Source: Clostridiales bacterium (GTDB lineage: Bacteria > Bacillota > Clostridia > Oscillospirales > Acutalibacteraceae). From it: a DNA stretch of 20,774 nt. Of this stretch, positions 7,537 to 15,137 are shown piece after piece. How positions within the stretch are numbered: the first letter of the stretch is position 1; every line of letters starts with the position of its first letter. The notes beneath the pieces were generated by a model. The model saw only the letters and a list, made by a program, of their open reading frames with translations, searched no databases and was not told where the DNA came from. Both the position numbers and the translations under genes were made by a program. The stretch lies in the NCBI GenBank assembly GCA_019422525.1, contig JAHZDE010000022.1, positions 1 to 20,774 on the forward strand. Direction: 5' to 3'.

Positions 7537-8037
7537 CTATTGTCTGACAAAAGACTGCCGGTAGACAGGCAGTACCCGCTTCCAGAATACCAGTCCATTG
7601 ACAAGAAGCAGCGCACCGAAAAGGCACCTTGCCGCCCATTCCGGGCAAAGAAGGGCGATGCCATTCATATCCCCACCGCCGAAAAAGCCACACAGGACGC
7701 TCAAGTAAAGCGGGTCGAGCAGCAAAAATGCAATCGTTATGTAGTAAAGCACCGCACGAAGCAGCTTGCTTTTGGCATGGCAGATGCTCCTTGCAAGTGT
7801 CGCGAGCAGGTATCCGACGCAGAAAGTCGCCAGCGCACCCACAAGGCAAAAGATTCCAAGCTGCATATTTGTCATGTGCTCAGCATATACGTCGATTTGA
7901 ACGCCAAGTCCCATAAGCCTAATTTGCTTAAACACGCCGGTGAGCAGGGCATACAGCAGATGTGCGCCCTCGTGAACGAGGTAGTAGGCGGCAAGCGCAG
8001 CCAGAATACCGATGTATTGACGTGTTCGTTTTGACAT
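7537..8037 (-). CDS. Small membrane protein with an HEGAH (HExxH) motif, M50-like
   Basis: A 166-residue hydrophobic protein with about four or five membrane segments. VHEGAHLLYAL at about 21-31 lies in the first segment; HEGAH fits HExxH, the zinc-binding motif of site-2-type (M50) intramembrane metalloproteases. A clear second M50 motif (NxxPxxxxDG) was not seen, so peptidase activity is uncertain. The start at 8037 has an AGGAGG site about six bases upstream; a longer frame lacks one. It is the last gene of the DUF3795-kinase-ICMT series. It could also be a non-enzymatic relative. Confidence 0.75.
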   Translation of the reverse strand: MSKRTRQYIGILAALAAYYLVHEGAHLLYALLTGVFKQIRLMGLGVQIDVYAEHMTNMQLGIFCLVGALATFCVGYLLATLARSICHAKSKLLRAVLYYITIAFLLLDPLYLSVLCGFFGGGDMNGIALLCPEWAARCLFGALLLVNGLVFWKRVLPVYRQSFVRQ

Positions 8038-8060
8038 GATCTGTCCTCCTGAAAAGGTCT

Positions 8061-8660
8061 TTATTTTCTGCCCAAATACCGGGACACATGGCGGCAATAC
8101 TCCTGATACGGCGCGCCAAAGGTGTTCACAAGGTATCTTTCCTCCTGCAATATCTGCAAGTGGAGCATGACGATGGCAAAGACAGAAAAGCCGAGCGTCA
8201 GCAGGTTTCCGTACAGCAGCAGGGCACCAACATACATGAGGTCAAAGCCGAGAAACGCCGGGTTGCGGCTGAAACGGTAAATACCGGTCGTGACAAGCTC
8301 CGTTTTATCCTTGTCGGGAATACCCGCCCGCCAGCTATCTTTCATGCACAGGACGGACAGCAGGAAGATCGCATCGCCCAGTATCCCGACGCAGAAGCCG
8401 GTGAACCGTGCGTTCGCGGGAAGATAGCTCCAGCCGAAAGCGATGGAGAGAAGCTGTGCGATGGGCGCACCCAGCGTCGCAATGCTCATCAGCACTTCAA
8501 CCGTGTGAATGGATTTTTCCTTTCTGCGCCCGATCTGCCGGGTCTGGATGCCGCAGCGCTTTTGCGCCAATACCTTGGCAAAATAAATGCCGTAGAAAAC
8601 CGCCAGCACGAGGAGCGCCAGTACCGCATAGAGAAGCCTGTCCTCCCAAGGGATTTTCAT
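8061..8660 (-). CDS. Isoprenylcysteine carboxyl methyltransferase (ICMT)-family membrane protein
   Basis: A 199-residue protein with several membrane segments (about 9-30, 54-78, 84-106, 139-170). The C-terminal signature of ICMT/PEMT-like methyltransferases is clear: TTGIYRFSRNPAFLGFDLMY at about 124-143 and EERYLVNTFGAPYQEYCRHV at about 173-192, forming the SAM-binding region. Eukaryotic Icmt methylates prenylated C-terminal Cys; bacterial members are widespread with mostly unknown substrates, often small lipids. Its ATG overlaps the kinase stop by four bases (ATGA), so translation is probably coupled. Confidence 0.88.
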   Translation of the reverse strand: MKIPWEDRLLYAVLALLVLAVFYGIYFAKVLAQKRCGIQTRQIGRRKEKSIHTVEVLMSIATLGAPIAQLLSIAFGWSYLPANARFTGFCVGILGDAIFLLSVLCMKDSWRAGIPDKDKTELVTTGIYRFSRNPAFLGFDLMYVGALLLYGNLLTLGFSVFAIVMLHLQILQEERYLVNTFGAPYQEYCRHVSRYLGRK

Positions 8661-9184
8661 GTTTCATCCGTCCTTTCCGGTGCCTGCGCCGTCCAATGCT
8701 GGATACCCCAATGCTCAAAGTCCCATTGCTCCATATAGGTATTGCACTCGTAGTCGATGTAGTAAAGCATTCCACCGCACGGGACGAAGTTGGTGGGATA
8801 GTAGTCGATGTTCAGTCCAGCCGGGCATAGCAGACGGTACATGGCCTGTACCTGCGCAAGCCAGTCAGGTTCCATCCGGCCCGCTTTGAGTTGCTCTGCG
8901 ACCGTCTGACCGGCGATGTACTCCTTCAAAATGCGCTCCTGCGTGGTATCCACCGCCAAAAGCCGGGGCATGGAAATACCGATCTTGCGCAGCGTTTCAT
9001 AGTCGCGCAGTTCTGAGCACAGCTTGTCGCCGAAGGTGTAGTATTCGCAAGGCTCATGGTGGATCTGTTTTAAGATGTACTGCGTCGTTCCGTCCGTCAC
9101 CAGATAGGAATAGCCGCCTTTTCCTTTTCCAAGAAGCTGGAGTGCGGTATATTCCGCACCGTTTACCGTCATTGTGTCAGGCAT
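8657..9184 (-). CDS. Small protein-kinase-like / aminoglycoside-phosphotransferase-like protein
   Basis: A 175-residue minimal kinase fold. A Gly-rich loop LGKGKGGYSYLV (18-29), a Lys at 39 in ILKQI for ATP phosphates, a probable helix-C Glu in the CSELRDYETL segment, hinge EYIAG (88-92), catalytic Asp 127 and Asn 132 in NIDYYPTN, and a metal-binding Asp 144 in YIDYE are all visible. The usual His before the catalytic Asp is Asn. The essential residues look intact, so it may phosphorylate a small molecule or protein. It starts inside the DUF3795 gene (eight-base overlap) and overlaps the ICMT gene, implying a coupled operon. It is much shorter than antibiotic kinases, so resistance is not implied. 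Confidence 0.8.
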   Translation of the reverse strand: MPDTMTVNGAEYTALQLLGKGKGGYSYLVTDGTTQYILKQIHHEPCEYYTFGDKLCSELRDYETLRKIGISMPRLLAVDTTQERILKEYIAGQTVAEQLKAGRMEPDWLAQVQAMYRLLCPAGLNIDYYPTNFVPCGGMLYYIDYECNTYMEQWDFEHWGIQHWTAQAPERTDET

Positions 9185-9536
9185 TATCCTGCTTCAGCTG
9201 CTTAAGGTTTTCCAGCACAAACGGGCTGTTTATGGAGATGCACCCCAGCGTTGGACAGCTATCCATCTGCGGGCAGTCGGCACAGGTATCAAGGCTCTTT
9301 TCCCGGACGCAGTTATGTACGGGGCAGAGCTTGTCGCAGAAGGGTGTTTTTGCACCCTCTATGCGGCAGCCGGTGCAGTTTATCATTTCCGGTGTGATCG
9401 GAACCCCGTTGAGCTTTGTCCACAATTCAGCGGTTTTCTCACGCAGGGCGTTGTCGTTTGTAAGCGTTGCGATTCTGGCGTCGCAGGTTTCACAGTCCAG
9501 CCCGCAGCAGCCGATCAGTTGGTTTGTGTTTTTCAT
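9177..9536 (-). CDS. DUF3795-type Cys-rich protein
   Basis: A 119-residue protein with many Cys: CCGLDCETC near the N-terminus (10-18), CTGC in the middle, and C-terminal groups including CPVHNC and CADC. This spacing matches DUF3795 proteins, which probably bind a metal or iron-sulfur cluster, although their function is unknown. The start has GGAGG a few bases upstream. It is first in the overlapping DUF3795-kinase-ICMT-HEGAH series. Confidence 0.85.
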   Translation of the reverse strand: MKNTNQLIGCCGLDCETCDARIATLTNDNALREKTAELWTKLNGVPITPEMINCTGCRIEGAKTPFCDKLCPVHNCVREKSLDTCADCPQMDSCPTLGCISINSPFVLENLKQLKQDNA

Positions 9537-9558
9537 AATCTCCTCCGTAAACTGAAAT

Positions 9559-10161
9559 TTATTTGGATGATTTTATTATCCATTCATCAAGAAATTTCAT
9601 TTGTTCATCCGTATGAAACCAATGCTCTCCATTTTTCATAATAGAAAGTGTTGAATTCGTTCTCTGTGCAAATTCAAATATCGTTCCATAAGCGGTAAGA
9701 TTATCTTTTTCACCATACAAAATGTGCGTCGGGATTTTCCATATAATAGGATTTTCTCTTACATAGCAAAGATAATCCCATGAAAGGGTCTCTCCAAAGG
9801 TTGTCTGAATTTCTTTTTTCTCTTTGAGTTCATCTTCTGTAACATTTGCCCAAATCATCATATCAGCAATAAGTCTTTCCATATCTACAACGGGCGAAAT
9901 AAAATATGCTTTCTCTATTTGCTGATTTGCTAAAGCGTTGATAGCAAAATACGCTCCAATGCTATTGGCGATTATTTCAACAGTCTTGTAGTTTGTATAA
10001 ATCGAATTAAAAAGTAATGGAAATTCTTCTTTTGCTTCCCATGGAAACTGTGCAGTATAGTCAAGACCAATCACATCACAATCACTAAAGAGCGGCTTGT
10101 AATGAATAGCTTCTTCAGCATTTCCACCTTTTCCGTGTATATAAATAACTGCTTTATCCAC
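9559..10161 (-). CDS. Alpha/beta hydrolase
   Basis: A 200-residue protein with alpha/beta hydrolase features: an N-terminal strand followed by HGKGG (oxyanion region, 9-13), a nucleophile elbow ANSIGAY with Ser 67, Asp 153 in YGEKDNLT and His 180 in NGEHWFH, which can form a Ser-Asp-His triad. The substrate is unknown. GTG at 10161 is preferred because GGAGG lies nine bases upstream; the ATG eight codons earlier has no ribosome site. The gene is clearly richer in A and T than its neighbours, with Lys/Asn/Ile-rich coding, suggesting separate acquisition. Confidence 0.85.
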   Translation of the reverse strand: MDKAVIYIHGKGGNAEEAIHYKPLFSDCDVIGLDYTAQFPWEAKEEFPLLFNSIYTNYKTVEIIANSIGAYFAINALANQQIEKAYFISPVVDMERLIADMMIWANVTEDELKEKKEIQTTFGETLSWDYLCYVRENPIIWKIPTHILYGEKDNLTAYGTIFEFAQRTNSTLSIMKNGEHWFHTDEQMKFLDEWIIKSSK

Positions 10162-10203
10162 AATAGTTATCCTCCACAAATTCATGGTTGTCAGATAAAA
10201 TGT

Positions 10204-10617
10204 CTAATGGCCTCTGTGCTTTTCTTTCCGCTTTTGCTGTTTCAAATCGAACTGACGCTGTTTCTCTGCCTCACGCTGCTGCCTGCTGATTTGTTTTCGT
10301 TCCATTTTGATTTCCTCCCGCTGCATCTGCAACGCTTGTTGGGACTTCGTTCCGATGCCGGAAACGCGCATCTGCTTCTTCACTTCACGCTGCCTTCTTT
10401 TGGGGTTATCTGCGGTCTTTTTCATTTCAGATGCAATCGCAGCGCTGAACACCAACCTGTCATAGTGCTTGAGAACGAACTCCCAGACTTCATAATCTTT
10501 TGGCTCTGCGCCAAAGGTAACCTTACATACAGACAGCTTGCCGTTTTCCATCCGCTCAAAAACGCCGACCCAGAACGGCTCTTCAAAATACACCGTCAGT
10601 TTACTGACTGTGTCCAT
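10204..10617 (-). CDS. yjdF: YjdF family protein (DUF2992)
   Basis: A 137-residue protein matching the YjdF family. The N-terminal half has KLTVYFEEPFWVGVFER, then LSVCKVTFGAEPKDYEVWEF. The C-terminal half is very basic and Gln/Arg/Lys-rich, probably a long helix, ending in EKHRGH. In Bacillus subtilis and many Bacillota yjdF is controlled by the yjdF riboswitch, which binds azaaromatic compounds, and the protein is thought to help cope with toxic aromatic heterocycles. The ATG at 10617 has AGGAGG upstream and the family start MDTVSKLTVYF; the earlier in-frame codons lie in the leader. A structured leader precedes it. Confidence 0.9.
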   Translation of the reverse strand: MDTVSKLTVYFEEPFWVGVFERMENGKLSVCKVTFGAEPKDYEVWEFVLKHYDRLVFSAAIASEMKKTADNPKRRQREVKKQMRVSGIGTKSQQALQMQREEIKMERKQISRQQREAEKQRQFDLKQQKRKEKHRGH

Positions 10618-10644
10618 AAGAATCCCTCCTAAAATAATTGTTGA

Positions 10645-10758
10645 ACAAAGAATGGACAACCCGGAGGGGCAGGTTACTTACCCTATTTACATAGGACGGC
10701 CGGGCTACCTACCGGCTCTGGTACACCTCGTTGGTGTACGTTGCGTTTTTATCTTTGT
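10645..10758 (-). promoter_or_regulatory. Candidate yjdF riboswitch (azaaromatic-responsive RNA)
   Basis: The 215-base gap between the methyltransferase and yjdF is highly structured on the minus strand. Seen directly: a closing helix of ACAAAGA with TCTTTGT (10752-10758 with 10645-10651), a hairpin GTACACC/GGTGTAC (about 10721-10739), a GCCGG/CCGGC hairpin (about 10697-10716), and GGG- and CCC-rich segments near 10660-10685 able to pair. The position before yjdF is exactly where this riboswitch class is known. No intrinsic terminator was seen after it, so translational control is possible. The full consensus was not checked. Confidence 0.65.
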
Positions 10759-10832
10759 CAGTAACATGATAAAGTTCTGCGGTAGAATACACAGATTGAT
10801 AGACCCCGATCCGTGCTTCGCCTCCATAGAAT

Positions 10833-11741
10833 TTAATTTTTCCTGACCGCAAGGCAGTAATTGACATGCTCAAAGGCTTTCAGATCTGCCCCGGCCTTGT
10901 CGATCACGTCCCTTTGAATATCATCCGGTGTCAGCAGTTCATAGATCAGAAACCCATGCTTCTCCAGCAACTTTTCAAGCTCCGCATAAGAAAACGCCGA
11001 CTTCATCGGTTCACCGCCTGCTTTTGCCATCATAATGGTGTTTTGCACACGCTTTTCGGGTGCAGCAAAGAAGTCCTCGTCCGGATAATCGAACACGAGG
11101 GCGCTGCCGTTCGCACAGATCGAGGACAGTGCAGAGAGCATCGTGTCGATTGCTTCTGACGAAAGGTAGTAGGTCACGCCGAGCCATGAGAAAAAGGACT
11201 TCACAGACGGGTCAAAGCCAGCAGCAATCAGCCGTTCCGTCAAGCTGTCCTTTGTAAAATCCACGGGGACAAAGGTGAGATTGTTCGGTGCTGTCCAACC
11301 GGCACGGGTGATCCGTTCCAGCTTGTCCGCCTGCGTCAGAGGATGATCGACCTCGAATACCCGGTACTTCGCTAAAAACTCCGGCTCCCGAAAGGCGAAG
11401 GTGTCCATACCTGCGCCGAGGATAACATATTGCTTTGTGCCGGTCAGAACGGCGGTTTTCAAAGCCTTCTCCGTGTAGGCTGCACGGCAGAGCGGCGACG
11501 GCGCGATGTGCGTATTTATGAGCTGGCGCAGCAGCTCCTTCGGTGTCTGTTCAGCAGGGGCGATCTCCGGCTCAAGGAACTGCGCTCCGCCGAGAAGATA
11601 GCTTTGAACGGCGGCATATTCTTCTGCTGTCATCAGCTCTTTGGCAAGGAAATCCCCGAAAACCGGATGCTCTTCATTTTCTGCATGAAACGCCCGTCCG
11701 AAGGAACTCATCAGGGCGGTAATGCTGGCTTTGTTATTCAT
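10833..11741 (-). CDS. Class I SAM-dependent methyltransferase, LCMT/PPM-like
   Basis: A 302-residue protein. The SAM-binding motif VILGAGMDTF is at about 106-115, followed by FEVDHPLTQADK and later FFSWLGVTYYL, the pattern of the leucine carboxyl methyltransferase (LCMT/PPM) family. Bacterial members mostly act on small molecules; the substrate here is unknown. The ATG at 11741 is chosen because GGAGG lies eight bases upstream, inside the end of the frameshifted HExxH gene, which it overlaps by eight bases. The residues before it in the longer frame are highly charged and unlike the family. Confidence 0.87.
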   Translation of the reverse strand: MNNKASITALMSSFGRAFHAENEEHPVFGDFLAKELMTAEEYAAVQSYLLGGAQFLEPEIAPAEQTPKELLRQLINTHIAPSPLCRAAYTEKALKTAVLTGTKQYVILGAGMDTFAFREPEFLAKYRVFEVDHPLTQADKLERITRAGWTAPNNLTFVPVDFTKDSLTERLIAAGFDPSVKSFFSWLGVTYYLSSEAIDTMLSALSSICANGSALVFDYPDEDFFAAPEKRVQNTIMMAKAGGEPMKSAFSYAELEKLLEKHGFLIYELLTPDDIQRDVIDKAGADLKAFEHVNYCLAVRKN

Positions 11742-12631
11742 TCCGTTGACCTCCATATTTTTCTTCCATTTCTCTCGTATGCGCATGAAGCAGCGTTAGC
11801 GCCTGCGTCTGGACACAGGGCAGTGACCTTTGATCCGTGTCTGCAAACTCGCGTTTAATTCGCACAGAGGCAATCGCGTGAGCGTCGTCTGTTTTGTTCT
11901 CATCCGCTTCCGATAAGAACTTTTGCAGCAGGCTCAAATCGCTGGAATAGTGAAGCTCCACCAGCTTTGCCCGGTATTCCAGCTCTGCGGGGGTGATCTC
12001 CGGGAATCGTTTCATATCTACGGTGTGCTGCGCTTCATGCTTCAGAAGCGAAACAAGAAACCGTTCGCTCTCAAAATCATACGCCTGCTCGATGCAGTTG
12101 ATCGTTCCATCGGGCGAAGCCCAGCCGCCCGTACCATATCGGCCGAAGGTCAGATAATCCATCCAGCTCCGAAATACAAAACCTTTAAGGATGTTGACCG
12201 TATATTCTGCCGTTCCGTCCGGAAGTTCAACGCGGTAGGTAGTTGGAACCGTATTCCGCCAGACATAAGGGCCGTAATATCCCTGCGTTTTTCCGAAAAG
12301 CATGATAGCCCTCCGACCCAAACATCGATTGAAGCTGCTCTGTCAGGAGTCCGTCGCCTGCATCCGGTGTATTTAGAAGTGCTTTCAGCCCTGTCCGCAG
12401 TTTGTCTGCGGCCTCCGCCTCCGGTGAGCCGCAATAAAAGGTGTTCCGAAAATAAATCTGATACAGACGCAGGATGTCGTTGAGATTGTCAGGTATTTCG
12501 TATGTGCGGTACTTCTGATCTTCAAAAATCGCCACATACGCAGGAAGAATGTCCTTGAATTCCTCGTAATTGCGCATATAGGCAATCGCGCCTTTTATAT
12601 CTCCATTCACAAAAAACTGGCTGATTTGCAT
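11734..12631 (-). pseudogene. Frameshifted gene for a putative HExxH zinc metalloprotein
   Basis: Two overlapping frames read as one broken gene. The first (12631 down to about 12290) starts with ATG behind AGGGAG, and its last plausible segment is SEGYHAFRK. The second continues as TQGYYGPYVWRNTVPTTYRV and runs to 11734. They join if one base is removed from a run of five A at about 12289-12293, giving a 298-residue protein. The C-terminal half holds LLKHEAQHTVDMKRF, an HExxH zinc-site pattern with Asp nearby, so a metallopeptidase-like role is possible. The family is not recognised. It lies between the CPBP and methyltransferase genes with tight overlaps, so it was once, or still is, part of that operon. 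Confidence 0.65.
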
Positions 12632-12651
12632 ATCGTTCTCCCTTATCCACG

Positions 12652-13395
12652 TCAATTCCTTTTTGCCTGCTGAGCTTTCGGGAGCGTCCGTGTCAGGATC
12701 AGCGTATAGGCGACCGTAATGACAATCAGAGCGGCGAGATGGAGCAGGTGCGTTTCCGTGGTAAGATTCATATCATTCGCAAAAGTGCCGAGCGTGTTGA
12801 TGGCGGAATGGACGAGGATGCAGGGGAGCAGGCTGCCGCCGCGGTAAAAGATCGTGACCAGCAGAAAACCGACCGCGACGGCAAAAACGATCTGGCACAG
12901 GTTATTGACCAGAGCCATACCGCTGCCGTTGAACAGGTTGATGATATGTCCGATGCCGAAAGTCATACTGGAGATAATAACGGCGGATTTGATATTATCC
13001 TTTGCAATGGCCTTAAACAACAGACCCCGGAAGATCACTTCCTCCAAGAAACCAACACATAGCATACACACGATCCGACAGGCCGTTTCAGCCGGTGAAT
13101 AATTGAGGGCGAAGCCGTTCCAAAGGTTTCCCGATGCCAGAATTACAAGCGGCACATAGTAGAGAAACCGCCGTGCAGGAACGGGCGATTTGCAAAGGCC
13201 ATACCGTTTCAGCAGGTTATTCTTTCGGATGAAGGTGAAAAGAACGACCGTCTGCAAAACGCAGAAAGCGGCGCTTGCCGCGTATGCGACCCCGATGGCA
13301 TTGTTCAGCGGATTCGCCAGCGATTGCAGAACGCAGTAAACCACGATCCATACAATCGCAAAGGTCAGCTCGTTTTTCTCATATAGCTTTTTCAT
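12652..13395 (-). CDS. CPBP family intramembrane glutamic protease (CAAX/Rce1-like)
   Basis: A 247-residue protein with about eight hydrophobic segments. The three CPBP/Rce1 motifs are present: EEVIFRG (EExxxR, 118-124), FGIGH (FxxxH, 146-150) and HSAIN (HxxxN, 196-200), so the active site looks complete. Bacterial members often serve bacteriocin self-immunity or peptide processing; the target here is unknown. The start has GGAGG about eight bases upstream. Its stop lies 21 bases before the start of the frameshifted HExxH gene, suggesting cotranscription. Confidence 0.9.
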   Translation of the reverse strand: MKKLYEKNELTFAIVWIVVYCVLQSLANPLNNAIGVAYAASAAFCVLQTVVLFTFIRKNNLLKRYGLCKSPVPARRFLYYVPLVILASGNLWNGFALNYSPAETACRIVCMLCVGFLEEVIFRGLLFKAIAKDNIKSAVIISSMTFGIGHIINLFNGSGMALVNNLCQIVFAVAVGFLLVTIFYRGGSLLPCILVHSAINTLGTFANDMNLTTETHLLHLAALIVITVAYTLILTRTLPKAQQAKRN

Positions 13396-13434
13396 GTCAT
13401 TTCCTCCTGCACCGCATATAGCTCAAGCGCTGCT

Positions 13435-13842
13435 TCATCTATTGCCCCGGATTTTCGTCCCATCCATCTGCTGAATGTAAACTGTTCCTTTCGCGTGATG
13501 TGCTTCCACATAGATGGAATATGTCCCGCTCTCAAGGATATTTACGGTAAACTCTCTCATGCCCTTGCCGTTACCGGCATATATGGAGCTTTCGTCCGGT
13601 TCCTTGATCTCCATGTAGATAGAGCCTTTTACGGTTTCAAATTGAACCGCAAGCGTATCGCCTGCGCGGAGTTCCATCGTGAACCGGTCGGTTCCGGTCA
13701 TACGGTCAATGTCCAATCGGTAGGAGCCTGCCTCTGCTGTGCGGCTGCCAACAAAGCAGTCTCGGCCGCAAGCAGTCAAAGAGACAGCAAGCCCTAAAAT
13801 GCAAAGGGTGAAAAGTGTGATGGTCAATGATTTCTGCTTCAT
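13435..13842 (-). CDS. Small lipoprotein of unknown function
   Basis: A 135-residue protein with a signal sequence (MKQKSL then about 7-21 hydrophobic) and lipobox SLTAC with Cys at 25. The mature part (about 110 residues) is beta-rich with segments such as GSYRLDIDRM, DTLAVQFETVKGSIYMEI and SGTYSIYVEAHHAKGTVYI, suggesting a compact beta-sandwich; no family is recognised. The ribosome site (AGGTAA) is weak. It probably sits on the outer face of the cell membrane. It lies between the isochorismatase-like and CPBP genes with short gaps. Confidence 0.75.
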   Translation of the reverse strand: MKQKSLTITLFTLCILGLAVSLTACGRDCFVGSRTAEAGSYRLDIDRMTGTDRFTMELRAGDTLAVQFETVKGSIYMEIKEPDESSIYAGNGKGMREFTVNILESGTYSIYVEAHHAKGTVYIQQMDGTKIRGNR

Positions 13843-13874
13843 TTATTTACCTATCGGAATATACTAAATGATCT

Positions 13875-14369
13875 TTACCTTTTGACGACATTGGAAAGCG
13901 CTAAGACCTCGCAGCCCTTGCTCTCATAATAGGTCAGCAGCTCCGGCAGCTTCTTTTTATCGTAACTGGTGATGCAGTCCGACAGCACATGAACGGTGTA
14001 GCCGCTTTTTGCCATATTGTAGCAGGTGGATTTGATGCAGGCCGCGGCGTCCGCACCGATGACGTAAAACTCGGAAATCTCATGCTCCTGAATAAAGGCG
14101 GTAAACGCCTCGCTGGTCAGGGCGTTGCTCTTTACCTTCGTAAAGATATGGTCAGATACGACGTTCAGCTCCGGCACCAGCTCTGCACCACGGGTGCCGG
14201 GCTTGAAGGTTCTCGTTCCCGCAGAAAGGTTGTTGTGCTGAATGTAAACGATCCACAGTTCCTTTTGCTCTGCCCAGTCAATCGCTTCGTTGACTTTTGC
14301 AATGATTTCCTTATAGTTTTTCGTGATGTCATTTTGCAGGTCGATCACGACCAATGCACTGTTTTTCAT
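13875..14369 (-). CDS. Isochorismatase-family cysteine hydrolase
   Basis: A 164-residue protein with the isochorismatase/nicotinamidase fold. The catalytic triad is visible: Asp 10 in VVIDLQND, a Lys in FTKVKSNAL (78 or 80) and Cys 111 in GADAAACIKST. The family hydrolyses amides or vinyl ethers such as nicotinamide, isochorismate or N-carbamoyl compounds; the substrate cannot be assigned. The ATG at 14369 is preferred to the one five codons earlier because GGAGG, formed by those codons, lies eight bases before it. Confidence 0.88.
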   Translation of the reverse strand: MKNSALVVIDLQNDITKNYKEIIAKVNEAIDWAEQKELWIVYIQHNNLSAGTRTFKPGTRGAELVPELNVVSDHIFTKVKSNALTSEAFTAFIQEHEISEFYVIGADAAACIKSTCYNMAKSGYTVHVLSDCITSYDKKKLPELLTYYESKGCEVLALSNVVKR

Positions 14370-14450
14370 ATTGTAGTCCTCCATAAATTTCGTGTTCCGC
14401 TGTACGGCGGCGTTTACATCAGGGAAGCGGATTCTTCCGAGCCTCGCTGC

Positions 14451-14603
14451 TTATGACAGCAGTTTAAACGCCTGCTCCAGCAACCAGTCTCGGCCTTCCA
14501 GAAAATCGTATCCCAGCAGCGCTTCTATCTCTGTCGGTTGACCGTATAGCCAGTCGCAAATATCGACATTCTGCAAATAAAGTGGCAAGAGAAAGCACAA
14601 CAA
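14451..14603 (-). CDS. Small orphan ORF or 3' gene remnant, 50 codons
   Basis: A minus-strand frame from TTG at 14603 to TAA at 14451 encodes 50 residues. Residues 11-50 look like real protein sequence: QNVDICDWLYGQPTEIEALL followed by GYDFLEGRDWLLEQAFKLLS. GGGAGG lies about six bases upstream of TTG, so it could be translated as it stands, following the membrane protein gene by 24 bases. A TGA immediately upstream in frame closes the frame. It could be a small protein or the surviving C-terminus of a longer one; the family is not recognised. Confidence 0.5.
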   Translation of the reverse strand: MLCFLLPLYLQNVDICDWLYGQPTEIEALLGYDFLEGRDWLLEQAFKLLS

Positions 14604-14627
14604 TCATTCCTCCCAATCGTTTTCTAT

Positions 14628-15131
14628 CTATTTATAAGTTCTATTTCGATTGATCCGCTTGAAAAAGAGAAAATAAATCAGCAAACCATCAATGGCAAAA
14701 TCATAAATGCGCAGACGGTCAAAGAGCAAAACACTGGACAAAATCGAAACAAGTACGATTCCAGTGCCAATGATTTTAGGAAACAATCCCCACTCTTTTG
14801 TCATCCATGCGAAATACGCCATGACCGGCGACAGAAAGGCGAATATCGTCCAGCCGATAACAAACGTCCAGCCGTAGACACCTTGGGTAAGCATGGCTGT
14901 CGCATAATAGGTGAGCAACATCCCGATGCAAAACGGAAGGATGTTCCGCATTGCGGCTTTCTTTGTCGGGCTGTAAATAGCGATCAGCGTCCCCAACAGA
15001 ATCCAAACCGACATCTGAGAAAAGATTTCTCCCAAATTCGGATAATACATATCGAATAATCTTGACAGCGCGCCGAGGAAAAGGCCGACGAAGAACAGAG
15101 AGAGCGGGTTCAGAAGTTTATTTGTTTTCAT
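14628..15131 (-). CDS. Integral membrane protein, possibly DUF6518-like
   Basis: A 167-residue hydrophobic protein with about five membrane segments (near 8-24, 38-53, 62-83, 86-110 and 117-138) and a basic C-terminus FFKRINRNRTYK facing the cytoplasm. It resembles a family I associate with DUF6518, but this is from memory and weak. No catalytic motif is visible. Its start lies six bases after the C39-like peptidase stop, so the two are probably cotranscribed; the ribosome site is poor, consistent with coupling. Confidence 0.75.
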   Translation of the reverse strand: MKTNKLLNPLSLFFVGLFLGALSRLFDMYYPNLGEIFSQMSVWILLGTLIAIYSPTKKAAMRNILPFCIGMLLTYYATAMLTQGVYGWTFVIGWTIFAFLSPVMAYFAWMTKEWGLFPKIIGTGIVLVSILSSVLLFDRLRIYDFAIDGLLIYFLFFKRINRNRTYK

Positions 15132-15137
15132 TAATTC

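Noticed and set aside
12286..12296. Programmed -1 frameshift at the A5C run
   Set aside because: A -1 slippery heptamer needs A AAA AAC; only five A are present, preceded by G, and the required shift is +1. A homopolymer indel is simpler.
14465..14607. Alternative 47-codon frame starting at ATG 14607
   Set aside because: The ribosome site is too close to this ATG and the product is Arg/Ala-rich with no protein-like pattern; the overlapping TTG frame is better.
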